NCBI RefSeq assembly: GCF_900106595.1
Contig: NZ_FNNC01000002.1
Coordinates: forward strand, 186,001-250,000
DNA from: Marinococcus luteus
Lineage (GTDB): Bacteria > Bacillota > Bacilli > Bacillales > Marinococcaceae
Length of the DNA: 64,000 nucleotides
Direction: 5' to 3'
The position numbers and the translations under genes are program-made. Position 1 is the first letter of the stretch, and every line of letters begins with the position of its first letter. Positions 1 through 8,640 of the stretch are shown here, piece by piece. The notes under the pieces were generated by a model. The model was not told the origin of the DNA. It saw nothing but the letters and a program-made list of their open reading frames with translations, and made no database searches.

Positions 1-1986
1 ACCTTCTTGCATGACGGCGTCCTCCATCAACGTGTATCCGAGCGCCATGATGCCGCCGCCTTCAATCTGTCCTCGGTACCCTTGCGGATACATGACCGGA
101 CCGGCGGACACAGACTGTTTCAAATCAAGCACCCGTACGGTACCGGTTAAAAGGTTTACCTCCACCTCTGCGCTCACACCGCCGAAGGAATACAAATAAT
201 GACCGGAGTCAATTTCATCCGGTGTCACCGGAAAATCAAATGATGTGTGTGTCTCAATATCCCCGTCCTGCACATATTCCGCCAGCGCCTTGTAGCTTAA
301 AAAGAGCGAGGGCTCTGCCCCTCTTTTATGGACACCGCCTGCGCCCAGGTATAAATCTGCTGCAGCCGTCCCAGTTACTCTGGATGCTTCGATCAGCAGC
401 TGTCTGCGAAAAGAAGCCTTCATGTTTTCCACCGCTGTCCAGACCATACTCGTGCCGCGTGAAGCGGTCGTTGAACCCGAAACCGGCACTTTATTTGTAT
501 CACCGATCGTGATTTCAATATCTTCTTCATTACAGGAAAATGTACCTTTCATCACCGTTTCAATCACGGCTACAATGCCCTGGCCGCACTCTTCAAATCC
601 AAAAGCAGCCTCGAGCTTTCCTTCCTTCGTGAGAGCAAGCCGCCCGCCGGAGGGGTCCAGCCGTCCGTAGCCAAGACCTCCTCCGTGCATGGAGACAGCG
701 CCTCCCCGGCCGTTTTTCACCCACGCGGTTTCTCCCGCATTACTCAGCGGCAGCTGCTGCCAGGTGGTGACGTCTTCAAGTATCATCCGTCCGCCGTCCG
801 TCGGAGCAATTCCCTGGCCGAGCGGGCCGGTGTCTGAGGGCTTTCTCATATTCCTTGCACGCAGCTTCGTCCCTTCCATTCCAAGCTTTTCAGCCAGCCG
901 GTCCATCTGCCCCTCAAGCGCAAACGTTACCTGATTACCGCCAAACCCGCGGAACTCCCCGGCTACCCCGTTATTTGTGAACACGGAAACACCGGTGGTC
1001 GTAATGTTTGGGATCGGATACAGCCCGCTCGCATGCTCGACAGCAAATTCCAGAATCGCCGGGCCGAGTGTAGCATACGCCCCGGTATCGGCATAAATGG
1101 TCGTTTCGTGCGCGAGAACACGTCCGCTTTCATCAGCGCCTGTCCGCATCGTAATCGCCATCGGGTGACGCTTCAATCCTGCCCGTATCGACTCTTCCCG
1201 GGTGTTATGCACCCGGACCGGACGGCCTGTTTTCAGTGCCAGCAGCGCCCCGTACGGCTGCAGGTTCAGCTCATCCTTGCCGCCAAACGATCCGCCGATC
1301 GGACTCGAAATGATGCGTATCTTCTCTTCCGGAGTCTCCAGTATTCTCGACAGCTGAAAACGGTCTTTAAACCCGTGCTGGGTGGCCATGTATACGGAAA
1401 TGCCCCCGTCGCTTTCCGGGACAACCACCCCGCCTTCCGTTTCCATGTAGCCGTGCATCTGACGGGGCAGCTGATACGTTTCTTCGACAATACAGGTGCA
1501 CCCTGCAAAGCCCTGTTGCAGATCCCCGCGCGTATAGGAAGCTTCATGCAGGATGTTCCCGTTTTCGTGCAGCTGTTCCGCTTCGGGAGTCAGCGCTTTT
1601 TCGACCGAATCAAGCACAGGCAGCGGCTCGTACTCCACTACTACAGCTGCCAGCGCCTGATCTGCCGATTCAGCTGATTCTGCTGCCACCGCAGCTACTG
1701 CATCCCCCGTGTAGCGTACTCTGTCTTCACAAAATACGGGCTGGTCCGGCATGACGATGCCAAAGCGGTTTAACCCCGGTACGTCGTGATGTGTCAGCAC
1801 CGCATGAACGCCCGGAAGCGCTTCGGCCGCTGACGTATCGATTCTTTTAATACGGGCATGCGGATATTCGCTTCGCAGCACTTTGCCGATCAGCATATTT
1901 TCTTCAAAGCGGTCGGTTAAGTATTTCAAGGATCCGGTTACTTTCGGTACAGCGTCCGGACGGCGCTGATATTCTGGCTGTTTCAT
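1..1986 (-). CDS. pucD: Xanthine dehydrogenase, molybdopterin-binding subunit (partial, C-terminus beyond left edge)
   Basis: Large catalytic subunit of a xanthine dehydrogenase-type hydroxylase, which oxidises hypoxanthine/xanthine in purine catabolism. Read by hand on the minus strand: it starts MKQPEYQRRPDAVPKVTGS and stays open to base 1, about 662 residues. The sequence has the usual features of the family: the VTG start, 'GDAVAAVAAES' in the a/b hammerhead domain, 'SSPIGGSFGGKDE' for molybdopterin binding, and 'FRGFGGNQVTFALE' containing the conserved arginine. The ATG overlaps the stop of pucC (ATGA), so translation is coupled. The 2Fe-2S subunit (pucE) would be expected past the left edge. 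The neighbouring genes make purine the likely substrate, but an aldehyde or CO-type hydroxylase cannot be excluded from sequence alone. Confidence 0.9.
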   Translation of the reverse strand, partial: MKQPEYQRRPDAVPKVTGSLKYLTDRFEENMLIGKVLRSEYPHARIKRIDTSAAEALPGVHAVLTHHDVPGLNRFGIVMPDQPVFCEDRVRYTGDAVAAVAAESAESADQALAAVVVEYEPLPVLDSVEKALTPEAEQLHENGNILHEASYTRGDLQQGFAGCTCIVEETYQLPRQMHGYMETEGGVVVPESDGGISVYMATQHGFKDRFQLSRILETPEEKIRIISSPIGGSFGGKDELNLQPYGALLALKTGRPVRVHNTREESIRAGLKRHPMAITMRTGADESGRVLAHETTIYADTGAYATLGPAILEFAVEHASGLYPIPNITTTGVSVFTNNGVAGEFRGFGGNQVTFALEGQMDRLAEKLGMEGTKLRARNMRKPSDTGPLGQGIAPTDGGRMILEDVTTWQQLPLSNAGETAWVKNGRGGAVSMHGGGLGYGRLDPSGGRLALTKEGKLEAAFGFEECGQGIVAVIETVMKGTFSCNEEDIEITIGDTNKVPVSGSTTASRGTSMVWTAVENMKASFRRQLLIEASRVTGTAAADLYLGAGGVHKRGAEPSLFLSYKALAEYVQDGDIETHTSFDFPVTPDEIDSGHYLYSFGGVSAEVEVNLLTGTVRVLDLKQSVSAGPVMYPQGYRGQIEGGGIMALGYTLMEDAVMQEG

Positions 1987-2849
1987 GTTTTATGCACGCC
2001 TCCCTTTTCTGCCTTATCTTCGAGCCACAGGTGGGATAAAAATAAATGAGCGGCCGCCTGCAGGCGGTAGTTTCCTGAAGAAAATGGTTCATCCTCCGGC
2101 TGATAATCAGCTGCAAGCGCCTCGAAGAACGATTCCGGCGTCCATCCGGGTTCGGCCACACATGCTTCTGCACGGCGAAGCCGCACCGGGGCGTCCTTTC
2201 CGCCTACTAACGCAAGCCTCGCCCTTATACTTCCGCCCCCCTGCCTGCGAATGCAGCCGCTCACCGCAAGGAGCGACGCGGTGAATGCTTCCCGGCGCCC
2301 GATTTTTTCAAAAAAATGCACTTCGTCCGGACCTTTTTCCAACGTTTTTGGCAGCAGCACAGCTGTTAATAAAAACACACCGTCATAGGAAGCTGCTTCT
2401 TCCACCGGGATACAGGCATATGACTCCCCGTTCCAAATTTCAAGCTCAGCCTGCAGCGCAATCAGTGCCGGCAGGGCGTCTCCGTGTCCGTACATAATGT
2501 TGCCGCCGATGGTGCCGCGCGTACGCACAGCCGGAGCGGCAATCCGCCGAAGCGTTTCCCCCAGTATTTCCCGGGAAATGACCGGATTCTCTATTAACTG
2601 TTCGAGTGTCATACAGGCACCAATCCGCACGTACTTTTCTTCTTCCTGCAGAGACGCGAGCCCGGAGATACGCTCAAGTACGATCACATTGCCGGTAAAC
2701 GCCCTCCCTTTTTCCCGTTCGACCTGCCGCCACGTCCCCCCGGCGATCCATTCGGCATCAGGAAAATACTCCTGATACAGAGCATAAGCTTCCTGTACCG
2801 TTTCCGGCATCCATACCACCGGTGTTACTGTTGTGTGTGCAGCATCCAT
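1983..2849 (-). CDS. pucC: Xanthine dehydrogenase, FAD-binding subunit
   Basis: Medium subunit (288 aa, normal length) carrying FAD between the Fe-S subunit and NAD+. The FAD-binding motif 'EWIAGGT' lies near residue 35, and 'TIGGNIMYGHGDALPAL' near residues 112-130 is the second conserved FAD contact of CoxM-like flavoproteins. The C-terminal CO-dehydrogenase flavoprotein domain follows. Its start lies inside the end of the upstream nucleotidyltransferase (25 nt overlap) and its stop overlaps the pucD start by 4 nt, so the four genes form one translationally coupled operon. Confidence 0.93.
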   Translation of the reverse strand: MDAAHTTVTPVVWMPETVQEAYALYQEYFPDAEWIAGGTWRQVEREKGRAFTGNVIVLERISGLASLQEEEKYVRIGACMTLEQLIENPVISREILGETLRRIAAPAVRTRGTIGGNIMYGHGDALPALIALQAELEIWNGESYACIPVEEAASYDGVFLLTAVLLPKTLEKGPDEVHFFEKIGRREAFTASLLAVSGCIRRQGGGSIRARLALVGGKDAPVRLRRAEACVAEPGWTPESFFEALAADYQPEDEPFSSGNYRLQAAAHLFLSHLWLEDKAEKGGVHKT

Positions 2850-3427
2850 CTGTATTCCTCCTCGGTGTCAACGTCAAGCTGTTCGACTTTTTGGAAGCCT
2901 ACGTACGGGCTTCCTGCCCACGTGTGCGCACTCCGTAAAATAGAAGCAGCCCCGCGGTCGCCCTCCACCCTCTGCAGAGCAGCAAACATCTGTTTTTTAA
3001 AAAGCATAGGCGGCTGGTAATGACGTCCGGTCCACATGCCGGTGAAATCGCACGCCTCTGCCTCCGCCTGCGCGATTAACCGGTCAATCGTCTCCGCTGT
3101 CAGGCCGGGCTGATCGGCAAGTACGACAAGGACCGCTTCCGCACCGATACGAGCCGCTTCGTTCACTCCAGCCCGGAGAGAATATGCCTGTCCTTTCACT
3201 GCCTGCGGACAGGCTGCGAGACGTACCGGACGCTTGTTTTTTTCGAATATTCTGTTATCTATCCATACAGACTGATTCGTCACGACAATAACTTCCTCTG
3301 CACTGCTCTTTAGCACCTGCTGCAACGCACTGCTTCCAAGCGTTGTATTTTTCCACGGTTTTTCGAGTTTGTTGTGGCCCATGCGGGAGCTTTTTCCTGC
3401 TGCTAAATAAATCACTGCCGTCTTCAT
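2825..3427 (-). CDS. pucB: MobA-like molybdenum cofactor nucleotidyltransferase
   Basis: 200 aa NTP transferase of the MobA/MocA type. The N-terminal 'LAAGKSSRMGHNKL' is the signature nucleotide-binding loop (LAAGxSxRMGxxK), and 'VLVVLADQPG' supplies the metal-binding aspartate. Family members attach CMP (MocA) or GMP to molybdopterin so that the matured cofactor can be placed in xanthine dehydrogenase. The gene sits between the XdhC-like gene and the FAD subunit, in the same order as pucA-pucB-pucC-pucD of B. subtilis. It overlaps the upstream gene by 4 nt. Confidence 0.9.
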   Translation of the reverse strand: MKTAVIYLAAGKSSRMGHNKLEKPWKNTTLGSSALQQVLKSSAEEVIVVTNQSVWIDNRIFEKNKRPVRLAACPQAVKGQAYSLRAGVNEAARIGAEAVLVVLADQPGLTAETIDRLIAQAEAEACDFTGMWTGRHYQPPMLFKKQMFAALQRVEGDRGAASILRSAHTWAGSPYVGFQKVEQLDVDTEEEYRWMLHTQQ

Positions 3428-4425
3428 GCCATCACCTCTCCAGTTTTTACGGCGTTTTGAAGGGCAATAAGCTGGCTGACCACGCTCACCGCAATTTCTT
3501 CAGGCCCTTCTGCTCCAATGGACAAACCGATCGGAGTTGTAACAATCTCCGGCAGCTCCTCTGTCTGCAGCAGGCGTTTCGTTCTCATCTTTGAACCGAG
3601 TACACCAATATACGCCATTGGCTGCTGCAAAAGATGCGTCAGCACTTCCCTGTCCCTTTCAAAATGATGAGTCATAATCACCGCCATGTCTCCGCGGCGG
3701 AACGCCGTTTCTGTCCACCATTCATGCGGAAATCCAAGCACCCTTCCGGCCTCCGGCACCTCATTATTTACCGTTTCGAGGGCGTCCGGGCGCCAGTCGA
3801 GAACTGTGACCGCGTAGCGGCACCGCGCCGCCATTTGTACGAGCGGACGTGCATCCGATCCGGCACCGAAAATAAACAGTCTCGGCCTCGGGCGGATCGT
3901 CTGGACAAATATTTTTTCACCCCGGCTGTCTGAAATGGAAGAACGGCCGCTCCTGCGCTTCATCGCGGCTGCCTGTACGGCTAACTCCTCTGTCTGTTTG
4001 TCCGGTTCCCTGCCGCAGACGAACCATCCGCTCTCAGCGGTAGTGGCCCACCTCAGCACGGTTTCTCCCTGATTTACGAAAGCGTGCATGCTGCGCATAG
4101 ATGCGGCCAGTGCTTCCGTTACCGGCTCAAGCAGTACTTCAATCACCCCGTTGCATCCTGTTCCTTCTCCCCAGGACAGCTCTTCGTAGCCCCGCATATC
4201 ATACGATACTATTTGAGTCCCATCAGCATGCACGTCTTCAATCCGGTAATGCAGATCCCCTTCAAGACAGCCGGAACTCAGCATACCCACGGAGCTTCCG
4301 TCTGTTTTTAACAGCATGGTTGTACCTTCCTTGCGGTACGCTGATCCTTCCACATTCGTTATCGTCGCCAGTATTTGTTTTTCGTCTGCAGAAAGCTGCG
4401 GAATAATATCATGCAGATGGTCCAT
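3424..4425 (-). CDS. pucA: XdhC/CoxI-family molybdenum cofactor insertion protein
   Basis: 333 aa. It has an N-terminal XdhC/CoxI domain ('ATITNVEGSAYRKEGTTML', 'SVGMLSSGCLEGDL') and a C-terminal Rossmann domain ('LFIFGAGSDARPLVQMA', then 'TPIGLSIGAEGPEEIAVSVV'). Members bind and sulfurate Moco and deliver it to xanthine dehydrogenase. The start at 4425 (MDHLHDII) is chosen because AAAGGAG lies about 8 nt upstream; the longer frame from 4464 would begin inside the leader terminator. First gene of the puc operon, directly downstream of the hairpin leader at 4443-4563. Confidence 0.9.
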   Translation of the reverse strand: MDHLHDIIPQLSADEKQILATITNVEGSAYRKEGTTMLLKTDGSSVGMLSSGCLEGDLHYRIEDVHADGTQIVSYDMRGYEELSWGEGTGCNGVIEVLLEPVTEALAASMRSMHAFVNQGETVLRWATTAESGWFVCGREPDKQTEELAVQAAAMKRRSGRSSISDSRGEKIFVQTIRPRPRLFIFGAGSDARPLVQMAARCRYAVTVLDWRPDALETVNNEVPEAGRVLGFPHEWWTETAFRRGDMAVIMTHHFERDREVLTHLLQQPMAYIGVLGSKMRTKRLLQTEELPEIVTTPIGLSIGAEGPEEIAVSVVSQLIALQNAVKTGEVMA

Positions 4426-4442
4426 GCATCTCGCTCCTTTTA

Positions 4443-4563
4443 TAAAAAAGCCGGAGAAAGGCACAGGTATCTGCTCCTGCGTTTCTCCGGCCTCTTCATT
4501 CCCGTCTAACAGGAATCAAGCTTCCGTCTGGATGGAAAGAGAAGAGCTGCCGGTCTACAGCAG
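4443..4563 (-). promoter_or_regulatory. Structured 5' leader of the puc operon ending in an intrinsic terminator (attenuator or riboswitch candidate)
   Basis: Read on the minus strand. A hairpin (arms CTGC/GCAG, 4547-4563) is followed by a closing helix CTCTTC/GAAGAG (4541-4546 with 4492-4497). This helix encloses two short hairpins with TTCC/GGAA stems and loops ending in AGAC (4522-4537 and 4499-4515). Next comes a terminator with a perfect 10-bp outer stem GCCGGAGAAA/TTTCTCCGGC (4450-4491) and a TTTTTT tail, ending right before the pucA ribosome binding site. CCGGC in the first hairpin could pair with GCCGG of the terminator, giving an alternative fold. I could not match it to a named riboswitch class. 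Confidence 0.6.
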
Positions 4564-4634
4564 TTCTTCTTCTTAACTGTTTGTATTTATTTTACTTATA
4601 TCCAGACTGGCTGTAAGGAAAGATGTCATATAAT

Positions 4635-4994
4635 CTAACTCTTTTTTTCTTCCAGGTAAACAACGGTCGCCGCAGCCCCTGATACAGGATCAAAATCCTT
4701 CAGCACAGTGCGTACCGGCAGATTCAGCTCCTGTACCAGCAGATGATGCAGCCGCTTCTTGAATTCGTCCACCAGCGCCGCATCCACCTGGCTGGTCAGA
4801 GCTTCGTTGCGCTGTTCGAGCGCCCGCAGCGCAGGCACTCTTTTGTGCTCTCCAAAAATAATACACTTGTGCTGTAACAGCTCCACCTTTAACGTTTTTA
4901 CCCCAACATCGTACATCTCCTGGTTCACACTGTTGTACAACTGAGCGATTTGCTGTTTGATCCATTTTTCACTCTCAAACTGTTTTTCCCACAC
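4635..4994 (-). CDS. DUF2294 / MpsC-family protein
   Basis: 119 aa, soluble, with no signal peptide. It matches the DUF2294 (MpsC) family by its 'QIAQLYNSVNQEMYDVGVKTLKVELL' opening and the 'ALRALEQRNEALTSQVDAAL' helix. The domain is named after a subunit of a proposed Na+-translocating membrane-potential-generating system, and family members often sit beside formate dehydrogenase genes. A second copy is found here at 41348-41704, between an OFA antiporter and an FdhF-type enzyme. This copy lies between the puc leader and the symporter operon, on the puc strand. Biochemical role unclear. Confidence 0.75.
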   Translation of the reverse strand: MWEKQFESEKWIKQQIAQLYNSVNQEMYDVGVKTLKVELLQHKCIIFGEHKRVPALRALEQRNEALTSQVDAALVDEFKKRLHHLLVQELNLPVRTVLKDFDPVSGAAATVVYLEEKKS

Positions 4995-5162
4995 ATTTAC
5001 CCCGTCCTTTCATTCATGATTTATTATAACGAATAACGCGGTCTTAGCCTATTTTCATGAAAGATTTTTTGTCTCCGGAATTATTAACTAGTAATTTTGA
5101 ACTAATTTAGGTTTCTTATGTACTGTTATGCAACAATTTTGGATTTTTTCTGACATTTTCGA

Positions 5163-5190
5163 TTGACGGAAGCGCTTCCATATTATAAGT
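5163..5190 (+). promoter_or_regulatory. SigmaA-like promoter overlapped by a CcpA (cre) box
   Basis: A -35 TTGACG (5163-5168) and a -10 TATAAG about 15 bp later enclose the palindrome GGAAGCGCTTCC. The 15-mer at 5166-5180 fits the cre consensus WTGNAANCGNWNNCW with one mismatch. It lies about 110 bp upstream of the DUF485/symporter operon. A cre overlapping the core promoter would give glucose repression, as expected for an acetate or short-chain organic acid importer. Confidence 0.55.
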
Positions 5191-5287
5191 TTAATTTATC
5201 TCCTTCCTTTCTGCTGCATGTCGTTTTCGTCGATACTTTTATCTTACTCACACTGACTGAATTTTATCTGATAAAGGAGGAAAAAAT

Positions 5288-5656
5288 ATGGCTGTCAAAA
5301 AAGAGTCTGGTGCGACTAACGAAACCTTTACCTCGGGCGGCGGGGTGAAATATTCCGAAGCCGTGGAGAACCCTGATTTTAAAAATCTCATGTCGAAAAA
5401 AAGAAAATTCATCGCCCCTTTAACGGTGTTCTTCCTGCTATTTTACTTAGCTCTTCCGGTCTTAATTCTTACCTCAGATGTGTTGAACAACTCAGCAATT
5501 GGGCCAATCACCTGGGCGTGGATCCTCGCGTTCGCGCAGTTTGCCATGACCTGGACGCTCTGTATCCTCTACGTACGCAAATCTGCAAAATTTGATAAAG
5601 ATGCCGAAGCTATCATCGAAGAAGAAGAACGCAAAGCTAAGGGGGATCATTCATGA
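5288..5656 (+). CDS. DUF485 membrane protein, partner of the solute symporter
   Basis: 122 aa with two membrane segments (about residues 43-65 and 78-98), a polar N-terminus and an acidic C-terminal tail ('EAIIEEEERKAK'). DUF485 proteins (YjcH type) are found directly upstream of acetate permease ActP genes and are thought to be accessory subunits. The AAAGGAGG site is 6-7 nt from the ATG, and the stop overlaps the next start by 4 nt (ATGA). Confidence 0.85.
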   Translation: MAVKKESGATNETFTSGGGVKYSEAVENPDFKNLMSKKRKFIAPLTVFFLLFYLALPVLILTSDVLNNSAIGPITWAWILAFAQFAMTWTLCILYVRKSAKFDKDAEAIIEEEERKAKGDHS

Positions 5657-7218
5657 ATGTAACAGTTATAGTCCTATTCCTGGCAATTGTCAGTCTTACC
5701 CTCGTCATAACATATTTTTCAGCGAAAAAAACCAGCTCGGCCAGTGACTTCTACACCGCCGGCGGCGGACTGACCGGCTGGCAGAACGGCCTCGCCATTT
5801 CAGGGGACTACTTATCGGCCGCTTCCTTTCTCGGGATCGCCGGCGCCATCGCCTTATACGGCTTTGACGGCTTTCTGTTCAGTATCGGTTACTTAGTAGC
5901 GTACCTCGTCGTTATGTTTATCGTAGCCGAACCGCTTCGTAACCTGGGTCAGTTTACGCTCGCTGATATGCTGAACGCCCGCTTTGACGCGAAAAAAATC
6001 CGCGGGGCCGCAGCCTTCAGCACGATAACCATTGTTATTTTCTACATGATTGCCCAGCTCGTCGGAGCCGGCGCGTTAATTCAGTTATTGTTTGGAATTC
6101 CATACATTTGGGCCGTTATTCTCGTAGGTGTCATGATGACAACCTATGTGCTGTTTGGCGGAATGACTGCCACCAGCTGGGTACAAATTACGAAAGCTGT
6201 ACTACTCATGATTGGTACACTGATTATTTCCATCATGGTGCTGTGGCAGTTTAACTTCAACATCATTGCCATGTTCCGGGAAGCAGGCCAGGCAACACCT
6301 GCAGGAACCAATTTTCTGAACCCGGGGCAGCAGGATAACCTGCCACTCGATTCACTATCACTCATGATTGCGCTCGTGCTTGGTACAGCCGGACTTCCAC
6401 ACATTCTTATGCGCTTTTTCACTGTTAAAGACGCGAAGACAGCCCGGAGCTCGGTTGTTACCGCTACCTGGATCGTTGGTATATTTTATCTCTTAACAGT
6501 CTGTTTAGGCTTTGGCGCTGCTATTTTTGTCGGCCGTTCGGAAATCATCGCTGCCAACCCGGCCGGAAACATGGCTGCACCGCTTCTTGCCCAGGCACTC
6601 GGCGGCGATCTGCTGTTCTCCTTCGTAAGCGCTGTGGCGTTCGCGACAATTCTGGCGGTTGTGGCAGGCCTGGTGCTGTCCGGCGCCAGTGCATTCGCTC
6701 ACGACCTGTACGGACAGATTATTAAAAAAGGGAAAGTATCCGAGCGTGAGCAGGTGGTCGCAGCCCGTACCGCTTCACTGACTGTGGCCATACTCTCCAT
6801 TGCTCTTGCGATTTTTGCCCAACACTTAAACGTGGCCTTTCTCGTGGCACTCGCCTTCTGTGTGGCCGCCAGTGCGAACCTGCCGGTTATTGTGTACACG
6901 ATCTACTGGAGACGCTTTAACACGAACGGCGCTATTACCGCGATTGCAGTCGGTCTGATCAGCTCAGTCGGCCTGGTAATTATCAGCCCGAACGTCATGA
7001 ACCCTGACGGCAGTGCATTTATTGCCGCCCAGGCGATATTCCCTCTTACAAACCCGGCAATTCTCTCCGTACCGCTCGGCTTTCTTGGCGGTTGGATTGG
7101 CACCCTGGTTTCCAAAGAGGCGGAATCCGGACGTTACGACAAAGTACTATTCAAAGCCAACACCGGCTACCGCGAATACGACCTCCAGGGTCGTGCGATT
7201 AAAAAAGGTGAAGATTAA
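5653..7218 (+). CDS. Cation/acetate symporter, sodium:solute symporter family (ActP-like)
   Basis: 521 aa with about 13 membrane helices. The SSS-family opening 'SASDFYTAGGGLTGWQNGLAISGDYLSAASFLG' is characteristic of ActP-type acetate permeases, as is 'LRNLGQFTLADMLNARF'. 'LPHILMRFFTVKDAKTARSS' is the family's second signature region. It probably imports acetate or a related monocarboxylate with Na+ (or H+). Coupled to the DUF485 gene, downstream of a predicted cre site, and ended by a strong terminator. Substrate is inferred from the family and the DUF485 partner; pyruvate or propionate remain possible. Confidence 0.88.
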   Translation: MNVTVIVLFLAIVSLTLVITYFSAKKTSSASDFYTAGGGLTGWQNGLAISGDYLSAASFLGIAGAIALYGFDGFLFSIGYLVAYLVVMFIVAEPLRNLGQFTLADMLNARFDAKKIRGAAAFSTITIVIFYMIAQLVGAGALIQLLFGIPYIWAVILVGVMMTTYVLFGGMTATSWVQITKAVLLMIGTLIISIMVLWQFNFNIIAMFREAGQATPAGTNFLNPGQQDNLPLDSLSLMIALVLGTAGLPHILMRFFTVKDAKTARSSVVTATWIVGIFYLLTVCLGFGAAIFVGRSEIIAANPAGNMAAPLLAQALGGDLLFSFVSAVAFATILAVVAGLVLSGASAFAHDLYGQIIKKGKVSEREQVVAARTASLTVAILSIALAIFAQHLNVAFLVALAFCVAASANLPVIVYTIYWRRFNTNGAITAIAVGLISSVGLVIISPNVMNPDGSAFIAAQAIFPLTNPAILSVPLGFLGGWIGTLVSKEAESGRYDKVLFKANTGYREYDLQGRAIKKGED

Positions 7219-7224
7219 TCATAC

Positions 7225-7259
7225 AAAAAGCACCGGATCCGCGGATCCGGTGCTTTTTT
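7225..7259. terminator. Bidirectional intrinsic terminator
   Basis: AAAAAGCACCGGATCC / GGATCCGGTGCTTTTTT with a two-base loop. It has A- and T-runs on both sides and lies between the convergent symporter and alpha-galactosidase genes, so it can end both transcripts. Confidence 0.9.
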
Positions 7260-7269
7260 GCGTTATTTG

Positions 7270-8571
7270 TTACTGCAGGGCCGGCACCCAGTGGCCGTGG
7301 CGTTCGAGCAGCTCATCGCACATGGCGATAATCTCGTCCGGCGAAAGCTCTGCGGCTGTGTGAGGATCAAGCAGCGCAGCCTGATAGACATGTTCCTTTT
7401 TGCCGGAAACGGCTGCTTCCACGCTCATGAGCTGCGTGTTGATGACGTTGCGGTTCAGCGCTGCGAGCTGTTCAGGCAGTTTGCCCACATAGGTTGGAGT
7501 AACGCCGTTTGCATCCACAACACACGGCACCTCCACACACGCTTCCTCCGGCAGGTTGGAAATCAGCCCGCCCGTGTTCATTACGTTGCCGCCGATCACA
7601 ATCGGTTCGTTGTATTCCATCGCTTCGATCATGTACGAGGCGTACTCCTTCGAGCGTTCGTGCGTCAGCTGCTCGTTTTCGACAAACTGATCGCGCTGCT
7701 GCTTCCATTCTTCGATTTGATGCACACAGCGGCGCGGATATTCATCAAGCGGAATATTGAATTTATCAATCAGCTCCGGATAGTTCCGTTTAATATAGTA
7801 CGGATAGTACTCTGCATTATGCTCCGAGGACTCGGTAATATAGTAGCCGAACTTCTCCATCATATCGAGACGGACCATGTCCCCGTGCGTTTCCTTCTGC
7901 TTTTCCTTCGCGCGCCGCTTAATTTCAGGATACAGATCGATGCCGTCTTTTTTTACTTCAAGCAGCCAGGCCATATGATTAATGCCGGCGATTTTGGCAC
8001 TCACACCTTCATCATCCATCCCGAGCAGTTCAAACAGCTCCGGCACGCATACCTGTACGCTGTGGCAGAGGCCGACGGTGCGGATGCCTCCATGCTCTGT
8101 CATAGCTTTTGTCAGTGCTGACATCGGATTCGTATAGTTCATAAACAGCGCATCCGGACACACGTCCCGCATATCTTCGGCAATTCCGAGCATCACCGGG
8201 ATGGTCCGGAGGTTCCTGAACAGTCCGCCAATTCCGTTTGTATCGCCAATCGTCTGTTCGAGCCCGTACTTTTTCGGCACCTCAAAGTCAATGACAGTGG
8301 ACGGCTCATATCCCCCCACCTGGATGGCGTTGACGACGTAGGAAGCTCCACGCAGGGCTTCTCTCCGGTCATGATATGCTGTCACCCGGATGCTGCTCTC
8401 GTAGGTGTTAATCAGATGGTTCAGCATCTGCTCGGAGTCGTTCAGCCGCTCCGGATCAATATCATAGAGGGCGATCTCAAGGTGCTGCAGCTTCGGAGAG
8501 ACGATACAGTCCCCCAGGATATTTTTGGCAAACACGGTGCTCCCGGCTCCGATAAATGTTAGCTTTGTCAT
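7270..8571 (-). CDS. melA: Alpha-galactosidase, glycoside hydrolase family 4
   Basis: 433 aa GH4 enzyme, which uses NAD+ and a divalent metal. The N-terminal NAD loop 'TFIGAGSTVFAKNILGD', 'YDIDPERLNDSE', and the metal/catalytic motifs 'MNYTNPMSALTKAM', 'GLCHSVQ' and 'GINHMAW' are all present. They match MelA-type alpha-galactosidases, which hydrolyse melibiose or raffinose in the cytoplasm. The start at 8571 is set by GAGGAGG 6 nt upstream; the frame extends to 8604 without a ribosome binding site. It lies 69 bp downstream of a LacI-type regulator on the same strand. No transporter gene for the sugar is adjacent. Confidence 0.9.
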   Translation of the reverse strand: MTKLTFIGAGSTVFAKNILGDCIVSPKLQHLEIALYDIDPERLNDSEQMLNHLINTYESSIRVTAYHDRREALRGASYVVNAIQVGGYEPSTVIDFEVPKKYGLEQTIGDTNGIGGLFRNLRTIPVMLGIAEDMRDVCPDALFMNYTNPMSALTKAMTEHGGIRTVGLCHSVQVCVPELFELLGMDDEGVSAKIAGINHMAWLLEVKKDGIDLYPEIKRRAKEKQKETHGDMVRLDMMEKFGYYITESSEHNAEYYPYYIKRNYPELIDKFNIPLDEYPRRCVHQIEEWKQQRDQFVENEQLTHERSKEYASYMIEAMEYNEPIVIGGNVMNTGGLISNLPEEACVEVPCVVDANGVTPTYVGKLPEQLAALNRNVINTQLMSVEAAVSGKKEHVYQAALLDPHTAAELSPDEIIAMCDELLERHGHWVPALQ

Positions 8572-8593
8572 TTGTTTTCCTCCTCGAATTATG

Positions 8594-8607
8594 TGTAAGC
8601 GCATTCA
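8594..8607 (+). promoter_or_regulatory. cre-like / LacI-type operator between regulator and melA
   Basis: TGTAAGCGCATTCA, a near-palindrome centred on CG, fits the CcpA cre core TGNAANCGNWNNC and equally a LacI/GalR-family operator. It is 22 bp upstream of the melA start, in the gap after the regulator gene, so binding there would block melA transcription. Confidence 0.5.
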
Positions 8608-8640
8608 AAACTTAAGCAGAAAAAGGATTTCTTCCTTTTT

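Noticed and set aside
4443-4563. Purine or glycine riboswitch assignment for the puc leader
   Set aside because: The conserved core sequences of these classes are not recognisable; left as an unidentified structured leader.
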